Below are positions 1 through 9,321 of a stretch of DNA of 64,000 nucleotides, piece after piece. Every line of letters begins with the position of its first letter. Positions within the stretch are counted from its first letter, which is position 1. A program made the translations under genes and the position numbers. The notes under the pieces were generated by a model, which saw only the letters and a program-made list of their open reading frames with translations, was not told the DNA's origin and ran no database searches. The DNA is from Rhizobium sp. CCGE531 (GTDB taxonomy: Bacteria > Pseudomonadota > Alphaproteobacteria > Rhizobiales > Rhizobiaceae), in assembly GCF_003627795.1 (NCBI RefSeq), contig NZ_CP032684.1, forward strand, positions 845,001-909,000. The letters run 5' to 3'.

Positions 1-138
1 CCGGCCTCATTGCTCGAAAGCCAGTTGCAGACGCTGGAAATGCCAACCGGCGAGCCCGGCGTCGTGACCGTCGATATCGACGATACGATCGACGCGATCG
101 TCGATGCTTCCGTCAAGAGCCTCAAAGCAATCCTCTAA
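1..138 (+). CDS. gntK: Gluconokinase, C-terminal fragment
   Basis: Only the last 45 codons are in the window; the gene enters from the left edge and stops at TAA 136-138. The readable tail (SLLESQLQTLEMP near its start, then VVTVDIDDTIDAIVDASV) matches the C-terminal end of the GntK/thermoresistant gluconokinase family, which ends in an SQ..TLE segment followed by a VDID motif and a helical tail. Such enzymes phosphorylate gluconate to 6-phosphogluconate in the cytoplasm. The P-loop and catalytic part lie outside the window, so the call rests on the tail alone. The next gene is on the opposite strand and ends 9 bases away (convergent). Confidence 0.72.
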   Translation, partial: PASLLESQLQTLEMPTGEPGVVTVDIDDTIDAIVDASVKSLKAIL

Positions 139-147
139 AACAATAGC

Positions 148-1395
148 TCAGGGCGCAAATCGGTCCGGTGCATAGGCTGAGATATCGATGAAGGGCTTCT
201 CGCCGGTGATAAGCTCGGCAAGCACGCGCCCCGTCACCGGCCCGAGCGTCAGGCCATGATGGGCATGCCCGAAGGCGAACCATAGACCCTTATGGCGCGG
301 GGCCTTGCCGATGATCGGCATCATGTCGGGCGTGCAGGGGCGCGCGCCCATCCAGGGCTCCGGGTCGAGCCGTTCACCAAGTGGGAAGGTGGCGCGGGCG
401 ACGGCCTCGGCACGATCCAGCTGCACCGGCGTCTTCGGCGCGTCGCGCAGGGCGAATTCGGCGCCGGTCGTGAGCCGGATGCCGCGGCTCATCGGTGCCA
501 GCAGGTAGCCGCGCTCGGCATCCAGCGTCCAGTTGTTGAGGATAGCGTTGCCTTCCGCCGCATAATGCATGTGATAGCCGCGCTTGACGCCGAGGGGAAA
601 GGCATAGCCGAAGCGCTTCGTCACGATGTCGGCCCATGGGCCGAGCGCGACGACGACATCCTCCGCCTCGATCGACCCTTCCGCCGTCACCATTCTCCAG
701 GCCGAGCCGGCCATGCCGAGCGAGGCGGCATCTCCCGTCGTCACGCGGCCGCCGATGCTCTCGAAGTAGCGGCGATAGGCAGATGTCAATCCGTGCGGGT
801 CCAGCACCGACCAGGGATCGCGCCAGCGCAGGGCACCGGAAAAATTGCCCGTGAGATGCGGCTCCGCGGCTGCGATCTCCGCACTGCTCAAGGCGTCAGA
901 ACCGATCCCGAATTCGCGGTTGAGGCGCTCAGCCTCGGCAAATTCCGCATCGCGCTTCTCGTCCGAACGGAACAGCTCCATCCAGCCATTCTTGCGAATG
1001 AGTTCCTCGGCATGCGCGGCTTCGATGAGGTCGTTATGTTCGCTGACGGAATGCTCGATCAGCGGCGCGTAGGCGCGTGAAATCATCTCGTGGCGCTTCG
1101 TATTGGAGTTCCACCAATAGCGGGCGAGGAAAGCGATCTGCGCGGGAAGGGCGCGCAGATGATAATGCGCGTCGATGCGATTGTTGAAGGCATAGCGCAG
1201 CAGCAGGCCGAATTGTTGCGGAAAGCCGTAGGGCACGACTCCCTCGCGCTGGATGAGGCCGGCATTGCCGAAGGACGTTTCCCGGCCGGGTTCCTTCCTG
1301 TCGACGAGGACGACCTGTCGCCCCCGCCGCTGCAGATGGATTGCCGTCGAAACACCGACGATGCCCGCGCCGAGAACGATTGCGTCCTTTGTCAT
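148..1395 (-). CDS. FAD-dependent D-amino-acid dehydrogenase-like oxidoreductase
   Basis: A 415-residue flavoprotein of the DAO/DadA family. An N-terminal dinucleotide-binding motif GAGIVG (residues 9-14) with the following VVLVDR strand marks the FAD Rossmann fold, and the C-terminal GLWFAFGHAHHGLTLGP segment is the second FAD-contact region typical of DadA-like enzymes. These proteins oxidise D-amino acids or related amines and pass electrons to the respiratory chain from the inner face of the membrane. Length is normal for the family. It stands alone between convergent gntK and the polyketide cassette, so the substrate cannot be inferred from context. Confidence 0.85.
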   Translation of the reverse strand: MTKDAIVLGAGIVGVSTAIHLQRRGRQVVLVDRKEPGRETSFGNAGLIQREGVVPYGFPQQFGLLLRYAFNNRIDAHYHLRALPAQIAFLARYWWNSNTKRHEMISRAYAPLIEHSVSEHNDLIEAAHAEELIRKNGWMELFRSDEKRDAEFAEAERLNREFGIGSDALSSAEIAAAEPHLTGNFSGALRWRDPWSVLDPHGLTSAYRRYFESIGGRVTTGDAASLGMAGSAWRMVTAEGSIEAEDVVVALGPWADIVTKRFGYAFPLGVKRGYHMHYAAEGNAILNNWTLDAERGYLLAPMSRGIRLTTGAEFALRDAPKTPVQLDRAEAVARATFPLGERLDPEPWMGARPCTPDMMPIIGKAPRHKGLWFAFGHAHHGLTLGPVTGRVLAELITGEKPFIDISAYAPDRFAP

Positions 1396-1513
1396 CTTAT
1401 CCTGCTATCCGCATGCTCATTGCATTGTCGCGCGGCCCTTCTTCATTGCCTGGGCAACGCTGTAAGCATCGAAAATGCCTGCCAAATTTCAGCGGCGCAA
1501 TTGAAAAATGCGG

Positions 1514-2011
1514 TTAGGCCGCACTCTGTTTCAGGCAGGCGTTTTCGGCACGGATGCGGATTGTAAGAATGATGCCGTTCAGTAGGGAAAAGATCGCGGC
1601 ATAGAGCGGTAAGCCGAAGGCGAGCGGCAATACGGCGATCTCGCCGATAACGATCGCATAGTTCGGATGGCTGAGGAAGCGATAGGGTCCCCTGGTCACG
1701 AGAGCCGCATCCGGCAATATGATGATGCGTGTCGTCCATCGTTCCCTCAGCGTCGCCAGCACCCAGAGGCGCAATGCCTGCAACAGCATGAAGAGCAGGA
1801 ACCAGCCGGGATCGACCGGCCGGCCGATGGCGAGCAGCCATAGTCCGATCAGCCAGGCCGCATGCAGCGCCACCATGAAGGGATAGTGCTCCGAGGCATA
1901 TTCCCGGGCGCCGCGGGCAAGCAGGGCGGCGGTGTTGTGCCTGGAATAGATGAGCTCCGCCAGCCGCTGCAGCGTCACGAAGGCTAGAAGCGCGATCGAT
2001 GGCCACGGCAT
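1514..2011 (-). CDS. Isoprenylcysteine carboxyl methyltransferase (ICMT)-family membrane protein
   Basis: About 165 residues, with four or five hydrophobic segments and the ICMT/PEMT-family core RGPYRFLSHPNY around residues 105-120, where the conserved H-P-N and downstream E residues sit. The start ATG at 2011 overlaps the stop of the upstream polyketide synthase by one base, and a GTG lies one codon earlier; a GAGGAGGG ribosome-binding site precedes both. In other bacteria a protein of this family is paired with a type III polyketide synthase and O-methylates the product (known for Bacillus BpsA-BpsB and similar cassettes). I infer the same role here: S-adenosylmethionine-dependent methylation of the alkylpyrone or resorcinol product at the membrane. 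Confidence 0.85.
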   Translation of the reverse strand: MPWPSIALLAFVTLQRLAELIYSRHNTAALLARGAREYASEHYPFMVALHAAWLIGLWLLAIGRPVDPGWFLLFMLLQALRLWVLATLRERWTTRIIILPDAALVTRGPYRFLSHPNYAIVIGEIAVLPLAFGLPLYAAIFSLLNGIILTIRIRAENACLKQSAA

Positions 2012-3063
2012 CACGCGACCCTCCTCAAAGTGATGCAGCTTGCCGAGAAGCCCGGACCCATGGCGAGCAATGCCGAGCGAGAGGGAAGTCCGGCCGCAAT
2101 TGCGCGCTCCAGCACGAAGAGCACGGTGGGAGAGGACATATTGCCGTAGTCGCCGATCACCTCGCGCTCGATATCGAGCGATCCCTCTTGCAGACCAAGC
2201 GCCGTTTCAAGTGCTGTCAGCACCTTGGCTCCGCCGGGGTGGCAGATGAAGCGGTCGACATCCGAGATCAAAAGCCTGGATCGCTCCAGAATGCCGGCAA
2301 CCGCGCTCCTCAGATGGGTCTCGGCAAAGTCCGGCAGCGATTGCTGCAGCACGATGCCGAAGCCCGTATCGTCGATCCTCCAGCCCATGATGCCAAGGCT
2401 GTCGGGAAAGAGATGTTCGCCTGTTGATTCGATCTCCGCGATGCCGCTCTCGCCTGCCCGCAGCACGCAGGCAGCCGCGCCATCGCCGAACAGCGCCGTG
2501 GCAATGATGTTGGGTCGTGTCAGTTCGTCCAGACGGAAGGCGAGGGAGCAGAGTTCGATCGCAACGAAGAGCACTACGGCGCCCGGCCGGCTTCTGGCCA
2601 TCTTGGTCGCAATGGCGAGACCGGATACGCCGGCCGCGCAGCCGAGCCCGAAGATCGGCACGCGTTCGATATCGCCGCGGAAGCCCATCTCGCCGGCGAG
2701 CCGCGCCTCGAGGCTCGGCGTCGCGAGCCCGGTGGATGATGCCGTGACGATGCAGTCCACCTGGCCGGCCTCAAGGCCGGCGCGTTGCAGCGCTGCGGTC
2801 GCTGTCCGGCCGAAAAGCTCGGACGCCACCTCCGCATAGGCGGCCATGCGGTCCTGCCAGCCATGCGGCTCTTCGAACCAGGTAAGCGGCCGCGCCAAGT
2901 GGCGTTTGCGAATGCCGGTGCTCTCAAACACGCGGGCGAGATATTTGAAGTCCTGAAAGCGATCCGAGAACAGGCGGCTCGCCGTCTCGGCGGCGTCCGT
3001 CTGGAGGATGATGTTGTCGGGTGTTGCAACGGCGAGGCTTAGAAGTTTGATGCTGTCGGTCAC
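2011..3063 (-). CDS. Type III polyketide synthase (chalcone/stilbene synthase family)
   Basis: A 350-residue ketosynthase of the chalcone-synthase fold. The Cys-His-Asn triad is visible: Cys142 in FGLGCAAG, His275 in ICHPGG and Asn308 in GDYGNMSS. The reading frame is open further upstream, but the GTG at 3063 has an AGGAGGA ribosome-binding site five bases away and gives the usual family length, so I prefer it. The enzyme condenses malonyl-CoA onto a starter acyl-CoA to yield pyrones or resorcinols. It is translationally coupled to the ICMT-family gene, so the two probably make a methylated product. Starter unit and product cannot be read from the sequence. Confidence 0.92.
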   Translation of the reverse strand: MTDSIKLLSLAVATPDNIILQTDAAETASRLFSDRFQDFKYLARVFESTGIRKRHLARPLTWFEEPHGWQDRMAAYAEVASELFGRTATAALQRAGLEAGQVDCIVTASSTGLATPSLEARLAGEMGFRGDIERVPIFGLGCAAGVSGLAIATKMARSRPGAVVLFVAIELCSLAFRLDELTRPNIIATALFGDGAAACVLRAGESGIAEIESTGEHLFPDSLGIMGWRIDDTGFGIVLQQSLPDFAETHLRSAVAGILERSRLLISDVDRFICHPGGAKVLTALETALGLQEGSLDIEREVIGDYGNMSSPTVLFVLERAIAAGLPSRSALLAMGPGFSASCITLRRVA

Positions 3064-3260
3064 GGGTTCCTCCTGCGCCCTTGAGGGGCATGTGGTGGAA
3101 ACACGCAATGACGGTGGTCTATTCGATGCCGGAACGGTCACGAAAGAGTGACGGGGTCCGGGCTAGGGATGTTCAGAAAAAAATTCTCAGGCCCTCCGAA
3201 TAAAACGCCCGGACGGTGTGTTCTCTCCTCGCAACGTTCATTTTGCCAAGGAGACAATCC

Positions 3261-3803
3261 ATGACGACCAAAGCATTTCGCCTGGCTTCCATCGCCCTCG
3301 GTGCAGGCCTGACCCTCGGCGCTTTCGCCGTTCCCGTCTTTGCAGCCGGCAACGATTCGAGCACGACGCCGACCTGCAAGAAGGGTGAGATCTACGATCA
3401 GAAGGCGAAGAAATGCGTCAAGCAGCAAAGCGCCAACGTCACCGATGAAAATCGCGCCGACTACGCCTATTCGCTGGCCAAGAAGGATCATCGCTACCAG
3501 GAAGCTCTGGCGGTTCTCGACACGATGAAGAACCCGAATACGGCCGAGGCGCTGAACTACCGCGGCTATGCCACCCGCAAGCTCGGCCGCACGGACGAAG
3601 GCATTTCCTACTACCAGAAGTCCGTCGCCATGGACCCCAAATATACACTGGTCCGTGAATATCTCGGTGAAGCCTACGTCATCAAGGGCCAGGTGGATCT
3701 CGCCAAGGACCAGCTGAGCACGATCAAGACGCTTTGCGGCAATACGAGCTGCGAGGAATATCGCGATCTTCACGCCGCGATCCTGAATCCATCCAGCCTG
3801 TAA
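3261..3803 (+). CDS. Secreted tetratricopeptide-repeat protein
   Basis: 180 residues starting at an ATG with AAGGAGA just upstream. Residues 1-28 form a Sec signal peptide (hydrophobic core LASIALGAGLTLGAFAVP, cleavage likely after AFA/VFA-A), so the mature protein is periplasmic. A short region with two cysteines (TCKKG and KKCVK) follows, then two or three TPR helical hairpins covering roughly residues 60-145 (EALNYRGYATRKLGRTDEGISYY, REYLGEAYVIKGQ). TPRs mediate protein-protein contacts. It is followed 54 bases later by an ECF sigma factor and anti-sigma factor on the same strand, so it may be part of, or regulated by, that module. Function unknown. Confidence 0.8.
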   Translation: MTTKAFRLASIALGAGLTLGAFAVPVFAAGNDSSTTPTCKKGEIYDQKAKKCVKQQSANVTDENRADYAYSLAKKDHRYQEALAVLDTMKNPNTAEALNYRGYATRKLGRTDEGISYYQKSVAMDPKYTLVREYLGEAYVIKGQVDLAKDQLSTIKTLCGNTSCEEYRDLHAAILNPSSL

Positions 3804-3856
3804 CGGCGGGTCCAGGTCAACGATGAGGGCTGCAAGCAGGGAGCTTTGCGAGGGAT

Positions 3857-4489
3857 ATGGGAGTGATGCCGGTCGCTCAAGGCGCAATTTCCGCTTATAG
3901 TCTGACAGCAACGAAGCCGCCGAAACGGTCGGCGGCTTCCCGACATGCGAATGCGGCGGAGGATGTCATAGCGAGCGAAGAGGATATCAGGGCGGGCCTG
4001 TCCCAACATCTGACGCGGCTGTGGCGCTATGGCGTGGTGCTGTCGCGCCAGCGGGACGTGGCAGACGATCTCGTGCAGGCGACCTGCGTCAGGGCTCTGG
4101 AGCGGGCGGCCCAGTTTACATCGGGCACAAGGCTGGATCGTTGGCTGTTTGCCATCCTCCATTCGATATGGCTGAACGAAGTCCGTTCGCGCCGGGTTCG
4201 CATGGGGCAGGGCTTCGTCGATGCCGACGAGACGCTGGTTTTCGACGGCGCGCGCGAAACCGAAACGCATATTTTGGCCGGGCAGGTATTGCAGCGCGTG
4301 CAGGCATTGCCGGAGGCACAGCGCACCGCGGTATTTCTTGCCTATGTCGAAGGGCTTTCCTATCGCGAAGTGGCGGAGATCCTGGAGGTGCCGATCGGAA
4401 CGGTCATGAGCCGGCTGGCGGCGGCGCGGGCAAAACTTGCGGATGGCATGGGAATGGTGGCCGACGGAAAATCTTCCGGAGGCGGGTGA
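3857..4489 (+). CDS. ECF-type RNA polymerase sigma factor
   Basis: 210 residues with the two conserved domains of extracytoplasmic-function sigma factors: region 2 (about residues 45-110, including DVADDLVQATCVRAL and RLDRWLFAILHSIWL) and region 4 (about 140-195, including LPEAQRTAVFLAYVEGLSYREVAEIL and IGTVMSRLAAAR, the -35 recognition helix-turn-helix). An N-terminal extension of about 45 residues is not conserved; a second ATG at 3866 is also possible. The following gene encodes a membrane-bound anti-sigma factor 7 bases downstream, the usual pairing, so activity is probably controlled by release from that partner. The inducing signal and the regulon are unknown. Confidence 0.9.
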   Translation: MGVMPVAQGAISAYSLTATKPPKRSAASRHANAAEDVIASEEDIRAGLSQHLTRLWRYGVVLSRQRDVADDLVQATCVRALERAAQFTSGTRLDRWLFAILHSIWLNEVRSRRVRMGQGFVDADETLVFDGARETETHILAGQVLQRVQALPEAQRTAVFLAYVEGLSYREVAEILEVPIGTVMSRLAAARAKLADGMGMVADGKSSGGG

Positions 4490-4496
4490 CTGGGGA

Positions 4497-5306
4497 ATGG
4501 AAATGAGTGAATTGGACAAAGGACAGATACCCTCGGACGAGCAACTCACCGCCTTCATCGATGGCGAGCTGAACGCCGCCGACCGCGAAAGGATCGAACG
4601 ACTGATCGCCGACGACATGCGCGTGGCGGAGCGGTTCGATTTCCTGTCCCGTAGCACGCTGCCCTTCAAGGCGGCATTCGAGCCGATGCTTGCCGAGGCG
4701 CCGGCTGCGAAGCTGGAGGCCATGCTTGCCGCCATTCCCGTAACTGAAAAGCCCGGGGCTCGCGCTACCGGCATAGGTCGTCGCGGCTTCCTTGCGGCGG
4801 TTGCCGCGAGCTTCGTGGCCGCCATTGCCATCGACCGCGCCATGATCGGCATCGGCCATCGGCTTTCGAAGCCGGATGAGGATGCCGAATGGCGTGCCGT
4901 GGTAGCGGAATATCTTTCGCTCTATACTGCGGATACGCTGAGCGCCCCGGCTGGCGACGATACGCAACAGGTCGCGCAATTGAATGAGGTCGGCGCCAAA
5001 CTGGACCTGTCTTTGGCGCCGGAAGCGGTGGCCATGCCCGGCATCGAATTCAAGCGTGCACAGATCCTGAGTTATGATAGCAAGCCGCTGGCTCAGATCG
5101 CCTATCTCGATCCGGAAAGCGGCCCCATGGCACTTTGCATTGTCCAATCCGCCAAGGGCGCGGCTGCGCCCGATATGGAAAATCGCCGGGGCATGAATGT
5201 CGTCTATTGGTCGAGCTCCACGCATGCCTTCATGCTGATCGGCCATGCGCCGATCGATCGCATGCAGCAACTTGCGGCTGATGTCCGGACGCATCTGATC
5301 GCCTGA
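4497..5306 (+). CDS. Membrane-anchored anti-sigma factor
   Basis: 269 residues. The N-terminal part (PSDEQLTAFIDGELNAADRERIERLIADD) is the anti-sigma domain common to zf-HC2-like regulators, but I see no His-Cys-Cys zinc cluster. A single transmembrane segment lies near residues 98-115 (FLAAVAASFVAAIAI), preceded by an RR and followed by an extracytoplasmic domain of about 150 residues (VVAEYLSLYTADTL onward) that would be the sensor part. It follows the sigma-factor gene after 7 bases; start could be ATG 4497 or ATG 4503. Role by family and context: sequesters the sigma factor at the inner membrane until a periplasmic signal is sensed. Confidence 0.85.
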   Translation: MEMSELDKGQIPSDEQLTAFIDGELNAADRERIERLIADDMRVAERFDFLSRSTLPFKAAFEPMLAEAPAAKLEAMLAAIPVTEKPGARATGIGRRGFLAAVAASFVAAIAIDRAMIGIGHRLSKPDEDAEWRAVVAEYLSLYTADTLSAPAGDDTQQVAQLNEVGAKLDLSLAPEAVAMPGIEFKRAQILSYDSKPLAQIAYLDPESGPMALCIVQSAKGAAAPDMENRRGMNVVYWSSSTHAFMLIGHAPIDRMQQLAADVRTHLIA

Positions 5307-5450
5307 CGGCTGTTCCCGACGCCTCCAAACTGGCGTTTTTCAAAAAGAATTTGGCGAAAACCCATCCTGCTGGTATTCTTTGCCCAACGAAAATCGAACG
5401 AGCGCCAGCTGCATGCCCCAGGGCCTTGCGCGGTGCGGTGGAAAAGATAC

Positions 5451-7031
5451 GTGAGTGACCCCGACAGCGGCCTAGCGCCGCAGGCAGACGGGGCGTCGAC
5501 AGCAGAGCGCGGGAAGGGTAAATCCTCCCGGCGCGCGAAGCGTAAGCGCAGCCATGGCCGCCCGAACGCTCATTCTGCGGAGGCCAGCCAGGCAGGCAAG
5601 TCCAGCCAGGCGGCGCAACGCCCAGCAGAGGATGAGGCCGGTTCGCCGGCCAGAAAGCGCAAACGTCGGCGCCGTGCGCGTGGCGTGGCCCACGGTGGCG
5701 CGCAATCCGCTTCCCAAACACAGCAGCAGCTTTCATCCGCGCCGGAACACCGTGCGGCAGCGGATGCCGGCCATCCATCATCGCACAAGAGCAGCAAGAA
5801 TCGGCGCAAGCATCGCAGCAAGCGCGGCCTGCAGGGCCGGCCATTGGCGCATGAGAAGACGGCACAGATCGTCGCTCCCGCGAACATGCCGGCAAACGCC
5901 CATGCCCCGGCCCATGACGATCATCGCCAGAACCGGCAATCGCAGCCTCGGCGCGAAGGGCAGGGGCAGCATCATTATGCCGACGCTGATTCCCGCCCGC
6001 TCGACCTCTATGCCGCCCTCGATCTCGGCACCAACAATTGCCGCCTGCTGATCGCTCAACCGACCCGTCCCGGGCAGTTCCGTGTTGTCGATGCGTTTTC
6101 CCGCATCGTGCGCCTCGGTGAAGGGCTCGGCGCCAGCGGTCGCCTTTCGAGCGATGCCATGGATCGTGCCGTGGAGGCGCTGCGCGTCTGCGCGGCCAAG
6201 CTGAAGACGCGCGAAATCCGCCGCATGCGGCTGATCGCGACCGAGGCCTGCCGCGCGGCTGACAATGGCGAACTATTCCTTTCTCGGGTCACCGAAGAGA
6301 CGGGATTGCAGCTGGAGATCATCGATCGCGAAACCGAGGCGCGGCTTGCCGTTTCCGGTTGCTCGTCGCTCGTCGGCCCGGAGGCGCGCTCGGTCGTGCT
6401 GTTCGATATCGGCGGCGGCTCTTCCGAGATTGCCGTCATCCGCATCGGCGAGAATCGCTCCAGCCGGCTCGCCAATCACATCACCCATTGGACCTCGCTG
6501 CCCGTCGGCGTCGTGACGCTCTCCGAGCGGCATGGCGGACGCGACGTGACGCCGGAGCTGTTCGAGACGATGGTGTGCGAAGTCGAGGGCATGCTCGAGC
6601 GTTTCGATTGCCCGCCGGTGCATGGCGCCGCGCGAGACAGCGGCGATTTTCATCTGATCGGGACTTCGGGCACGGTGACGACACTTGCCGGCGTCCATCT
6701 CGATCTGCCGCGTTACGACCGGCGCCGGGTCGACGGCGTCTGGCTGTCGGACGACGAGGTGAGCGCGATGCAGGCGAAGCTCTTGTCCTGGGATTTTGCC
6801 GGCCGCGCCGCCAATCCCTGCATCGGACCGGATCGCGCCGATCTGGTGCTGGCGGGATGCGCCATTCTGGAGGCGATCCGCCGCCGGTGGCCGAGCCCGC
6901 GCATGCGCGTTGCCGACCGCGGCTTGCGTGAAGGATTGCTGACCGACATGATGGCAGATGATGGCGTGTGGCGGCGGGGGCGTTCGCGCCGCGGCCATCG
7001 ACCGAGGGATATGAAGGGGCCGCAGGCATGA
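5451..7031 (+). CDS. ppx: Ppx/GppA family exopolyphosphatase / pppGpp phosphohydrolase
   Basis: 526 residues from the GTG at 5451 (another GTG at 5433 is possible). The C-terminal 340 residues are an actin-fold phosphatase: phosphate-1 loop [14 protein letters not shown], then FDIGGGSSE (phosphate-2) and [11 protein letters not shown] further on. These enzymes hydrolyse polyphosphate and/or pppGpp. The first 185 residues are unusual: low-complexity, strongly basic ([25 protein letters not shown]), rich in Gln, Ala and His, and likely disordered, perhaps binding RNA or polyphosphate (inference). The stop overlaps the start of rlmE (ATGA), so the two are co-translated. Confidence 0.88.
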   Translation: MSDPDSGLAPQADGASTAERGKGKSSRRAKRKRSHGRPNAHSAEASQAGKSSQAAQRPAEDEAGSPARKRKRRRRARGVAHGGAQSASQTQQQLSSAPEHRAAADAGHPSSHKSSKNRRKHRSKRGLQGRPLAHEKTAQIVAPANMPANAHAPAHDDHRQNRQSQPRREGQGQHHYADADSRPLDLYAALDLGTNNCRLLIAQPTRPGQFRVVDAFSRIVRLGEGLGASGRLSSDAMDRAVEALRVCAAKLKTREIRRMRLIATEACRAADNGELFLSRVTEETGLQLEIIDRETEARLAVSGCSSLVGPEARSVVLFDIGGGSSEIAVIRIGENRSSRLANHITHWTSLPVGVVTLSERHGGRDVTPELFETMVCEVEGMLERFDCPPVHGAARDSGDFHLIGTSGTVTTLAGVHLDLPRYDRRRVDGVWLSDDEVSAMQAKLLSWDFAGRAANPCIGPDRADLVLAGCAILEAIRRRWPSPRMRVADRGLREGLLTDMMADDGVWRRGRSRRGHRPRDMKGPQA

Positions 7032-7765
7032 CCAAGCCGACTATCGCCGGCAACCGCACGGGCCGCAAGCTCGGCCAGCGCGTCAAGAAGAAGAAGCTGA
7101 AGGCCTCCTCGCGGCAATGGCTGCATCGGCACATCAACGATCCCTACGTGCAGCGCGCCCAGCTCGAAGGTTATCGCGCCCGCGCCGCGTTCAAGTTGCT
7201 GGAGATCGACGAGAAGCATGAGATCCTGAAGGGTGCGCGCCGCATCATCGATCTGGGGGCCGCACCGGGCAGCTGGTCGCAGATTGCAGCGAAGGTGACT
7301 GGATCGACCGAAGAGGATATTCGCGTCGCGGCCATCGACTTTCTGGAAATGGCGCATCTGCCTGGCGTTGCCATCCTGCAGCTCGATTTCCTGGAGCCGG
7401 ATGCGCCGCAGCGGCTGGTCGATGCGGTTGGCGGTGCGCCGAATCTCGTGCTTTCGGATATGGCCGCGCCGACGACGGGCCATCACCGCACGGACCACCT
7501 GCGGACGATGCATCTCTGCGAAGTCGCCGCGCATTTCGCCGTCGAAGTGCTGGCTGAGGGCGGGCATTTCCTTGCCAAGACCTTCCAGGGTGGCACGGAG
7601 CGCGAGTTGCTGGCCTTCCTGAAGCAGAATTTCCGTCAGGTCATCCATGTGAAGCCCGGCGCATCCAGGGCCGAGTCGGTGGAAATGTTCCTGCTGGCAA
7701 AGGGCTTCAAGGGCCGGAAGCCGAACGGCGAGACGGAAGAAGAGCAATCCGTCACCGGTCGCTAA
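7028..7765 (+). CDS. rlmE: 23S rRNA (uridine-2552-2'-O)-methyltransferase RlmE/FtsJ
   Basis: 245 residues with the complete K-D-K-E tetrad of FtsJ-type methyltransferases: Lys56 in AAFKLLEID, Asp144 in LSDMAAP, Lys184 in FLAKTFQG and Glu216 in [12 protein letters not shown]. The SAM-binding motif [13 protein letters not shown] is at about residues 73-85. It methylates the 2'-hydroxyl of U2552 in the A loop of 23S rRNA, a late step of large-subunit assembly. A lysine-rich N-terminus ([13 protein letters not shown]) fits RNA binding. The ATG overlaps the ppx stop codon, so the pair forms an operon. Confidence 0.95.
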   Translation: MTKPTIAGNRTGRKLGQRVKKKKLKASSRQWLHRHINDPYVQRAQLEGYRARAAFKLLEIDEKHEILKGARRIIDLGAAPGSWSQIAAKVTGSTEEDIRVAAIDFLEMAHLPGVAILQLDFLEPDAPQRLVDAVGGAPNLVLSDMAAPTTGHHRTDHLRTMHLCEVAAHFAVEVLAEGGHFLAKTFQGGTERELLAFLKQNFRQVIHVKPGASRAESVEMFLLAKGFKGRKPNGETEEEQSVTGR

Positions 7766-7795
7766 ATCCCACTATCCTCAATCGATAAATCGACG

Positions 7796-7838
7796 AAACC
7801 CTCGTTATGCCGCGGCTTTGCCGAAGCGTGGCGAGGGT
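7796..7838. terminator. Inverted repeat between convergent rlmE and MFS genes
   Basis: AACCCTCG and CGAGGGTT arms enclose a GC-rich loop that can extend the pairing imperfectly. It lies in the 80-base gap between two convergent genes and may terminate both, but no clear T tract follows on either strand. Confidence 0.4.
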
Positions 7839-7845
7839 TGGATCA

Positions 7846-9276
7846 TTACTTCGCGGCCGGCTGCTGCACCTGCGGCTGCAGGGTGTCGACGCGCTTGAGG
7901 CCGGCCTTGTGGCCGGAAACCATGGCGCCGGCACTGCGATCCATCCGGATGAAGGGGATGGTGGCGAGCACGGTCAGGACCGAGATGCAGAAGAAGGCGA
8001 TGTGGAAATCGCGAACCTGCAGCTCCGTACCGCTGAAGAAGGTCGAGGTTTCCAGGATCATGGCGGCGACGGCGACACCGAGCGCGAGGCTGATCTGCTG
8101 CATCACGGAACTCATCGACGTCGCCTGGCTCGCCTGCTTGTCGCTGATATCGGCGAAGGCGAGCGCATTGATGCCGGTGAAGAAGAACGAACGCGAGAAA
8201 CCACCGACCAGCAATATGCCGACGATGATGAGATGCGACGTCCAGGGCTGGAAGAAGCCGGTGCAGATCGTGGTGATGGTCGTGATGGCCGCGGCCGAAA
8301 GCAGGGCGGTCTTGAAGCCGACGGCGGTAAAGACCCGGCGGGCGATGAACTTCGTCGAAATCGCGCCGATCGCGCCGGCAAAGGTGATGAGGCCGGACTG
8401 GAACGGATTGAGGCCGAAGCCGAGCTGTAGCATCAACGGCGTCAGGAAGGGCATGGCGCCGATGCAGATGCGAAACAGCGTGCCGCCGGTCACCGAGGCG
8501 CGGAAGGTGGCGTTCTTCAGCAGCGACAGGTCGAGGATCGGCGCCGGGTGGCGGCGCGCATGGCCGACATAGAGGATGCCGCAGACGAAGCCGATGATAA
8601 CAGCGGAGATGCCGACATAGGGCGGCAATGCCGGCAGGCTGATGACGGACATGCCGAAGACCACGCCGGATGCGGCGAAGGACGTCAACAGGAAGCCGAT
8701 GAAATCGAGCTTCGGCGGCATCGTCGCTTCCACATCAGGCAGGAAGATCGACGACAGGATGACGCCGAGGATGCCGACGGGCACGTTGATCAGGAAGATC
8801 CAGTGCCAGGAGGCATAGGTGGTGATGAAGCCGCCGAGCGGCGGGCCGGCGAGCGGGCCGACGAGCGCGGGGATAGAGAGCAGCGCCATGGCGGAGACCA
8901 GGTCGCTTTTCTGGGTGGTGCGCACCAGCACGAGACGGCCGACCGGCGTCATCATCGAGCCGCCGACGCCTTGCAGGAAACGGGCGAAGACGAATTCCAG
9001 CAGGCCGCCCGAGAAGGCGCACATGATGGAGCCGATGACGAAGACGCAGATGGCGATGCGGAAGATGTTCTTCGCGCCGAAGCGATCCGCCATCCAGCCG
9101 CTGATCGGAATGAAAACGGCCAGCGACACCATGTAGGAGGTCAGCGCCAGCTTGAGCGTGATCGGGCCGACATGGAGATCGTTGGCGATGGCCGGCAGCG
9201 CTGTCGCGATGACGGTGGAATCCATCTGTTCCATGAAGAGAGCGACGGCGAGGATCAATGGAACGATGCGATTCAT
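7846..9276 (-). CDS. MFS multidrug exporter, DHA2 (EmrB/QacA) family
   Basis: About 476 residues with 14 predicted transmembrane helices. Recognisable family motifs are the helix-1 signature LFMEQMDSTVIATALPAIA, motif A between helices 2 and 3 (GWMADRFGAKNIFR) and the proline/glycine-rich motif C around GPLAGPPLGGFI. The start ATG 9276 has AAGG about 9 bases upstream; ATG 9282 is the alternative. DHA2 proteins export drugs and other small amphiphiles from the cytoplasm using the proton gradient. No HlyD/EmrA partner is adjacent. A large double-palindrome repeat sits directly upstream of the start. Confidence 0.9.
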   Translation of the reverse strand: MNRIVPLILAVALFMEQMDSTVIATALPAIANDLHVGPITLKLALTSYMVSLAVFIPISGWMADRFGAKNIFRIAICVFVIGSIMCAFSGGLLEFVFARFLQGVGGSMMTPVGRLVLVRTTQKSDLVSAMALLSIPALVGPLAGPPLGGFITTYASWHWIFLINVPVGILGVILSSIFLPDVEATMPPKLDFIGFLLTSFAASGVVFGMSVISLPALPPYVGISAVIIGFVCGILYVGHARRHPAPILDLSLLKNATFRASVTGGTLFRICIGAMPFLTPLMLQLGFGLNPFQSGLITFAGAIGAISTKFIARRVFTAVGFKTALLSAAAITTITTICTGFFQPWTSHLIIVGILLVGGFSRSFFFTGINALAFADISDKQASQATSMSSVMQQISLALGVAVAAMILETSTFFSGTELQVRDFHIAFFCISVLTVLATIPFIRMDRSAGAMVSGHKAGLKRVDTLQPQVQQPAAK

Positions 9277-9321
9277 AGGCATCTGCCTTGATGGGTCTGT
9301 CTTCGGGAAGGCTGTCGCCCA

